Part shown: one piece after another, positions 13,570 through 14,816 of the stretch | How the letters are laid out: the number at the start of each line of letters is the position of its first letter | Numbering within the stretch: the first letter of the stretch is position 1 | NCBI GenBank assembly: GCA_002690755.1 | Contig: NZFT01000081.1 | Span: forward strand, 31,956-46,771 | Direction of reading: 5' to 3' | DNA from: Phycisphaerae bacterium | GTDB taxonomy: Bacteria; Planctomycetota; Phycisphaerae; Phycisphaerales; SM1A02 | DNA length: 14,816 bases | Made by a program: the position numbers and the translations under genes | Notes under the pieces: generated by a model | Database searches by the model: none | The model's input: the letters and a program-made list of their open reading frames with translations, nothing else | Told to the model about the DNA's origin: nothing

Positions 13570-13658
13570 GATGCTCGATGCGGCGCCGAACCTCGCCCGC
13601 TTCGGCTTTCGGTCAAAATCCGAAGAGGGGTCGCGATCCGATCGAACTCGATCAGAAA

Positions 13659-14816
13659 TCAGCCGTCGCATTCCGGGTAGTCACCGGAATTCGCCTTGTT
13701 GCGGCACGCCGCATCCCAGTTGATGATGCAGCAAAACGGATCGACGTTGCAGATCGCATCACAGCAGTCCTGTTCGCTGCATCCCGGTGAACCGTTCGAT
13801 TCGTAGCATGATCCGGCCTCCGGAACACCACAGATCCCGCAGAACTGTTCGCTCAAGTGTACGCAGGCCCCGTCGGCGCAGTAATCGACCGTGCATTCGT
13901 CGCCATCGTCGCAGCCACCGATCGTTTCACAGACTGGAACCTCGCAAACACCCCAGGAAGCCAGAATCCTGCCGAGATCGCTCCCGGTGATCATCCCGTC
14001 GAGATCGAAGTCGCCACACTGGATCACTTCTGAAGGCGGACCACCGATCCGCGCCAGCATCTGGCCCAGATCCTGACCATCGACGGTTCCGTCGCCATTG
14101 AGGTCCGCGGCACAAGCGTATTCGCACGCCTCCGAACGGATTCCCAGCTCCGGGCGATAGGTCTCGAGCGTGCAGCGCATTCGACGAATCTGCTCCTCGG
14201 TGAACCCCTTCATGCAGAACTGCCAGGAGTAGTTCATGAAGTTGGACACCGGATCCGACTCCCCGCAACTGCCGATGTCGGAACAAGCGAAGGTCGGCTC
14301 GCTCTGGGAAGGGGTGTCGCAGATGAGGTCGCCCGTCTCGAGACAGAGCGACGAACTGCATCCCCCCTCAAAGGTGTGGAACAGGCCGAGGTAGTGACCG
14401 ACTTCATGGGTCAGGATCCGACCGAGATCCTGAGGTGGTCCGTAGTTTCCGCCTTCCCCGAAGGCTCGCCAGTCGACGACGACGCGATCCTCGATCTCGC
14501 CGGCGAGGCCCTCGGCCGGAAAGGCGTTCACATAGCCGAGCACGCCGCCACCGGAGTTGGTGTAGACGTTGAGGTAGCGAGTGGGATCCCATGCGAGCGA
14601 GTCCCAGTAGGATCCTTGATCGTTGAACCAGGTCGAATTGTTCGACCTCGTGACGCCGTTGGTCGGTTCACCCGCGGGGTCCGTGCTGGCAAGGACGAAC
14701 CGGATCGATGCCGACGGAATCCCCGGATCACTGTTCACGCCGACCCCCGAGAAATCGTCGTTCAAGATCACCATCTGTCGATCGATGGTCTCCCGATCGA
14801 GATCCCCGAGTGTTCC
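13659..14816 (-). CDS. Pappalysin-like secreted metalloprotease (3' part)
   Basis: The frame is open at the right edge, so the signal peptide and start lie outside; 385 residues are visible. Numbering from the Met at 14774, the zinc site is 'HEVGHYLGLFHTF' (123-135; three His ligands and Glu124), and the Met-turn is 'SNFMNYSW' (177-184). 'QMVILNDDF' at the start of the visible part is typical of the M43 pappalysin/cytophagalysin group. After the protease come a dockerin-like pair ('DLNGDGTVDGQDLGQML', then 'DFDLDGMITGSDLGRIL', about 224-277), a Cys-rich 'CDDGDECTVDYC' module (288-304), and a final Cys-rich module with 'DCCDAIC' and 'PFCCIINWDAAC' (336-357). All the Cys residues imply an extracytoplasmic location. 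The substrate is unknown; M43 enzymes cut proteins such as IGF-binding proteins or gelatin in studied cases. The dockerin-like part resembles that of the protein at 1-735. Confidence 0.88.
   Translation of the reverse strand, partial: GTLGDLDRETIDRQMVILNDDFSGVGVNSDPGIPSASIRFVLASTDPAGEPTNGVTRSNNSTWFNDQGSYWDSLAWDPTRYLNVYTNSGGGVLGYVNAFPAEGLAGEIEDRVVVDWRAFGEGGNYGPPQDLGRILTHEVGHYLGLFHTFEGGCSSSLCLETGDLICDTPSQSEPTFACSDIGSCGESDPVSNFMNYSWQFCMKGFTEEQIRRMRCTLETYRPELGIRSEACEYACAADLNGDGTVDGQDLGQMLARIGGPPSEVIQCGDFDLDGMITGSDLGRILASWGVCEVPVCETIGGCDDGDECTVDYCADGACVHLSEQFCGICGVPEAGSCYESNGSPGCSEQDCCDAICNVDPFCCIINWDAACRNKANSGDYPECDG
13944..14105 (-). repeat. Dockerin-like duplicated calcium-binding segment
   Basis: Two copies of an Asp-x-Asn/Asp-Gly-x-Asp-Gly loop followed by 'G(Q/S)DLG(Q/R)(M/I)LA' make a dockerin-like pair inside the protease gene. 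The same pattern occurs in the first gene (1-150). In classical dockerins such pairs bind cohesins; no cohesin is encoded here. Confidence 0.7.

Noticed and set aside
11236..13570. Long plus-strand open frames antisense to comEC and trpD
   Set aside because: Arg/Ser/His-rich composition and full overlap with clearly recognised genes mark them as shadows of GC-rich coding sequence.
13585..13606. gccgaa/ttcggc hairpin between the protease end and trpD
   Set aside because: It has only six base pairs, a ten-base loop and no T-run on the minus strand, and sits 53 bases past the stop; too weak to call a terminator.

Overview
The window is high-GC DNA that reads best as a chromosomal segment of a planctomycete of the class Phycisphaerae. 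The main clue is a pair of secreted proteins, one at each end, carrying the lineage-typical dockerin-like signature (Asp/Asn-Gly-Asp turns followed by 'DLGxxLxxWG') with Cys-rich calcium-binding repeats. A ComEC with a 'HANIDH' metallo-beta-lactamase motif and an anthranilate phosphoribosyltransferase with an unusual PRPP loop fit the same group. This assignment is an inference from protein style. There is no rRNA, tRNA, insertion sequence, phage gene or CRISPR array, so the segment looks like ordinary chromosome. No stretch without a gene exceeds about 255 bases.

Layout, left to right. 1-735 is the 3' end of a secreted protein: dockerin-like pair, Cys/Asp repeats, then a family 2 carbohydrate-binding module. 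823-1815 (+) holds three small envelope proteins, two of which share a 'Y(I/V)(V/I)D' core, ended by a strong hairpin terminator. 1918-2844 (+) is deoC of the long, eukaryote-like type. 3098-3943 (+) is a compact soluble Ser/Thr protein kinase. It converges on a ROK-family sugar kinase (4031-4759, -), which is divergent from two aldehyde dehydrogenase genes (4913-6358 and 6376-7266, +). The second of these encodes only a remnant NAD-domain-like protein without the catalytic half. 7421-7567 is a 48-residue two-helix membrane protein of the lmo0937 type, followed by a cupin (7601-7990). 8023-9270 (-) is a long acidic, Ser/Pro-rich protein with one membrane helix near its C-terminus. 9523-9843 (+) is a PilZ domain protein that converges on comEC (9856-12375, -), with trpD (12467-13555, -) upstream of it. 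13659-14816 (-) is the 3' part of a pappalysin-like secreted metalloprotease with dockerin-like and Cys-rich modules.

How the genes could work together. DeoC splits 2-deoxyribose 5-phosphate into glyceraldehyde 3-phosphate and acetaldehyde, and the full-length dehydrogenase nearby could oxidise the aldehyde. The catalytically incomplete partner encoded 17 bases downstream may be a regulatory or structural subunit. The sugar kinase adds to a sugar-metabolism theme, while the protein kinase between them has no obvious target. The two end proteins suggest extracellular binding and digestion of polymers. I found no clear defence or mobile system. The most unusual items are the truncated ALDH-like partner, the small-protein cluster, the acidic membrane protein, the divergent trpD active-site loops and several hairpins placed at gene boundaries.
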